Origin: Bacteroidales bacterium UBA1173 | Lineage (GTDB): Bacteria; Bacteroidota; Bacteroidia; Bacteroidales; F082 | Direction of reading: 5' to 3' | Length of the DNA stretch: 14,541 nt | Assembly: GCA_002311655.1 (NCBI GenBank) | Contig: DBYZ01000013.1 | Coordinates: forward strand, 45,222-59,762 | Shown: piece after piece, positions 13,700 through 14,541 of the stretch | Position numbering within the stretch: position 1 is the first letter of the stretch | How the letters are laid out: each line of letters begins with the position of its first letter | Program-made: the position numbers and the translations under genes | Notes under the pieces: generated by a model | The model's database searches: none | Told to the model about the DNA's origin: nothing | Seen by the model: only the letters and a program-made list of their open reading frames with translations

Positions 13700-13744
13700 G
13701 CATTAAGGCCTTTAGGGGCATTAAGGGCGTTAATGGCATTAGTG
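13700..13744. repeat. Degenerate tandem repeat, 5 x 9 bp
   Basis: Five adjoining 9-bp units on the plus strand: GCATTAAGG, CCTTTAGGG, GCATTAAGG, GCGTTAATG, GCATTAGTG; consensus near GCATTAAGG (minus strand CCTTAATGC). The block is flanked by the inverted GCCGCC (13693-13698) and GGCGGC (13744-13749), the right flank running on as a short GGC repeat. A small hairpin AACAT-GTTT-ATGTT (13679-13692) lies next to it. It is noncoding, in the gap between the phosphatase and exonuclease genes. Confidence 0.8.
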
Positions 13745-13757
13745 GCGGCGGCGATGA

Positions 13758-14216
13758 TTATTTTTCCAATTCTTTTAAAAATCCATTGCACCCTTCAGTT
13801 AAATCATTATAAGTCTTCTCGAAATCGCCGGTGTACCATGGGTCAGCGACGTCGCGATGATAGCCGGTGTGCGACATCATAAGGGTGATTTTGTTGTCGA
13901 CATCGTCTCCGAGGAGTTTTTTCAGATTTCTCAAATTATTCTCATCCATGGCGATGATGTAATCGTAGTATTCGTAGTCGTGGCGTGTGATTTGGCGAGC
14001 TTTGCGGTAGCCGTATTTTATACCTTTTTGGAACAGGATTCGTCGCGCTGGAGGATAGATGTCGTTGCCGATTTCCTCTGTGGAGGTGGCGGCTGAGGCG
14101 ATTTCAAACTCCTCTGCCCTGCCGGCTTTCTCTACCAAATCCTTCAAAATATATTCCGCCATCGGACTCCTGCAGATGTTCCCGTGACAGATGAAAAGCA
14201 CCTTTATTTTATTCAT
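13758..14216 (-). CDS. Low-molecular-weight protein tyrosine phosphatase
   Basis: A 152-residue cytosolic phosphatase removing phosphate from phosphotyrosine (or arsenate-reductase-like relatives of the same fold). The P-loop CHGNICRSP lies right at the N-terminus, with nucleophile C10, R16 and S17. The general acid is D125 in ADPWYTGDF, the standard DP[WY] motif. The length is normal. The start MNKIKVLFICHGN is preferred over the upstream ATG because it keeps the usual short distance to the P-loop and gives a leader after the promoter. In bacteria such enzymes often control capsule or exopolysaccharide kinases, but no such genes are nearby. Confidence 0.94.
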   Translation of the reverse strand: MNKIKVLFICHGNICRSPMAEYILKDLVEKAGRAEEFEIASAATSTEEIGNDIYPPARRILFQKGIKYGYRKARQITRHDYEYYDYIIAMDENNLRNLKKLLGDDVDNKITLMMSHTGYHRDVADPWYTGDFEKTYNDLTEGCNGFLKELEK

Positions 14217-14231
14217 ACAAATTCTTTTTTG

Positions 14232-14239
14232 CAAAATTA
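14232..14239 (-). promoter_or_regulatory. -7 element for the phosphatase gene
   Basis: TAATTTTG on the minus strand matches TAnnTTTG; the leader would be about 10-15 nt. The -33 region falls at or inside the left arm of repeat copy C (from 14251), and no TTTG is seen there. Confidence 0.5.
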
Positions 14240-14250
14240 CAAAATTTTTC

Positions 14251-14390
14251 TCACGCAGATCTCGCAGATTTCGCAGAAATTCTATTCTTCCTCACATTTA
14301 ATCTGCGCAAATCGCTCGCGTCGCGAGCAGCAGATCTCGCAGATTGGACTTTGGAAGATAAAATCCGCGTTTTCTGCGGTATCTGCGTGA
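14251..14390. repeat. Dispersed 9-mer palindromic repeat, copy C (full length)
   Basis: A 140-bp element. Left arm units TCACGCAGA, TCTCGCAGA, TTTCGCAGA (14251-14277); right arm TCCGCGTTT, TCTGCGGTA, TCTGCGTGA (14364-14390). The centre has a perfect palindrome GCTCGCG-T-CGCGAGC (14314-14328) followed by CAGATCTCGCAGATT. The spacer TATTCTTCC after the left arm is shared with copies A and B. It lies between the phosphatase promoter (outward left) and the plus-strand promoter at 14416-14445. Confidence 0.85.
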
Positions 14391-14415
14391 GGCAAAAAAT
14401 AATTATTAAAAAAGT

Positions 14416-14445
14416 TATTGTGTTTCAAAAAGTTTTGTATCTTTG
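14416..14445 (+). promoter_or_regulatory. Outward promoter at the right edge
   Basis: TATCTTTG (14438-14445) is a full -7 match, with TATTG (14416-14420) 17 bp upstream as a -33 candidate. It drives transcription to the right, into a unit whose coding part is beyond the window. Confidence 0.65.
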
Positions 14446-14447
14446 CA

Positions 14448-14541
14448 GTCCATTTCGAGCCTTATTCCGAAATTGGATTTTGTAATTGAAAGTCAATGAC
14501 TTGAAATGGACAAATAAAGTTTAACAATCCTCGATTGCCTA
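14448..14541 (+). ncRNA. Structured leader or small RNA (5' part, partial)
   Basis: No open reading frame follows the outward promoter before the window ends. The 5' segment GTCCATTTCGAG (14448-14459) can pair with CTTGAAATGGAC (14500-14511) over 12 bp with one G-U pair. It can instead pair locally, TCCATTTCG (14449-14457) with CGAAATTGGA (14468-14477), 9 bp with one bulged base. The two folds exclude each other. It could be a regulatory leader, a small RNA or an rRNA/tRNA precursor leader; no known RNA family is recognised. Confidence 0.4.

Noticed and set aside
13690..14390. Possible CRISPR array from repeated 9-mers
   Set aside because: The units are tandem or palindromic with no spacers of constant length, and no cas gene is present.

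Overview
The window looks like chromosomal DNA of a member of the Bacteroidota, most likely Bacteroidales. The protein sequences (GdhA, GuaA, YitT, SPFH and Idi types) have that flavour. Several gene starts are preceded by the phylum's -7 promoter element TAnnTTTG, with a TTG or TTTA-like -33 element at some of them, and Shine-Dalgarno sequences are absent or weak. Intergenic DNA is A/T rich. Genus cannot be read from the sequence. Nearly everything is on the minus strand; the exceptions are one small membrane protein gene and an outgoing promoter at the right edge.

Layout from left to right. (1) The N-terminal half of gdhA, cut by the window edge. (2) A minus-strand set, guaA > yitT-like > PBP1-like periplasmic protein > MORN/YwqK-repeat lipoprotein. 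The last three genes overlap each other by 4 and 11 bp; guaA is separated from them by a palindromic repeat. (3) A divergent plus-strand gene for a Lys/Glu-rich, single-pass membrane protein, whose end overlaps the end of the next minus-strand operon. (4) A very compact five-gene minus-strand operon: SPFH/band-7 protein > CPBP-family membrane protease > PH-domain membrane protein > 52-residue ribbon-helix-helix protein > 99-residue multi-pass membrane protein, with gaps of 12, 2, 2 and 2 bp. Its promoter, a candidate operator and a likely terminator are visible. (5) ychF > idi, 3 bp apart. (6) A low-GC, accessory-looking stretch: a RelE/ParE-like toxin with an overlapping 54-residue partner, a NERD-domain protein with a topoisomerase-type zinc ribbon, and a class III-like Fic protein. 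(7) A low-molecular-weight protein tyrosine phosphatase followed by a DnaQ-like DEDDh exonuclease. (8) A right-edge noncoding stretch with a repeat, a strong outward promoter and a leader that can fold in two mutually exclusive ways.

The most distinctive material is between the genes. A dispersed palindromic repeat family (three copies, 90-153 bp) has arms built from 9-bp NNNCGCAGA units around GC-rich hairpins; two copies start directly after stop codons (guaA, idi). A separate 5 x 9 bp degenerate tandem repeat lies between the phosphatase and exonuclease genes. Other points worth a look are a YchF whose G4 motif reads NVDD rather than NxxE, a Fic protein whose auto-inhibitory motif reads SYYYEQ, a terminator for the SPFH operon buried inside the convergent gene, and the alternative-fold leader at the right edge. 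No rRNA, tRNA, CRISPR array, integrase or transposase was seen.
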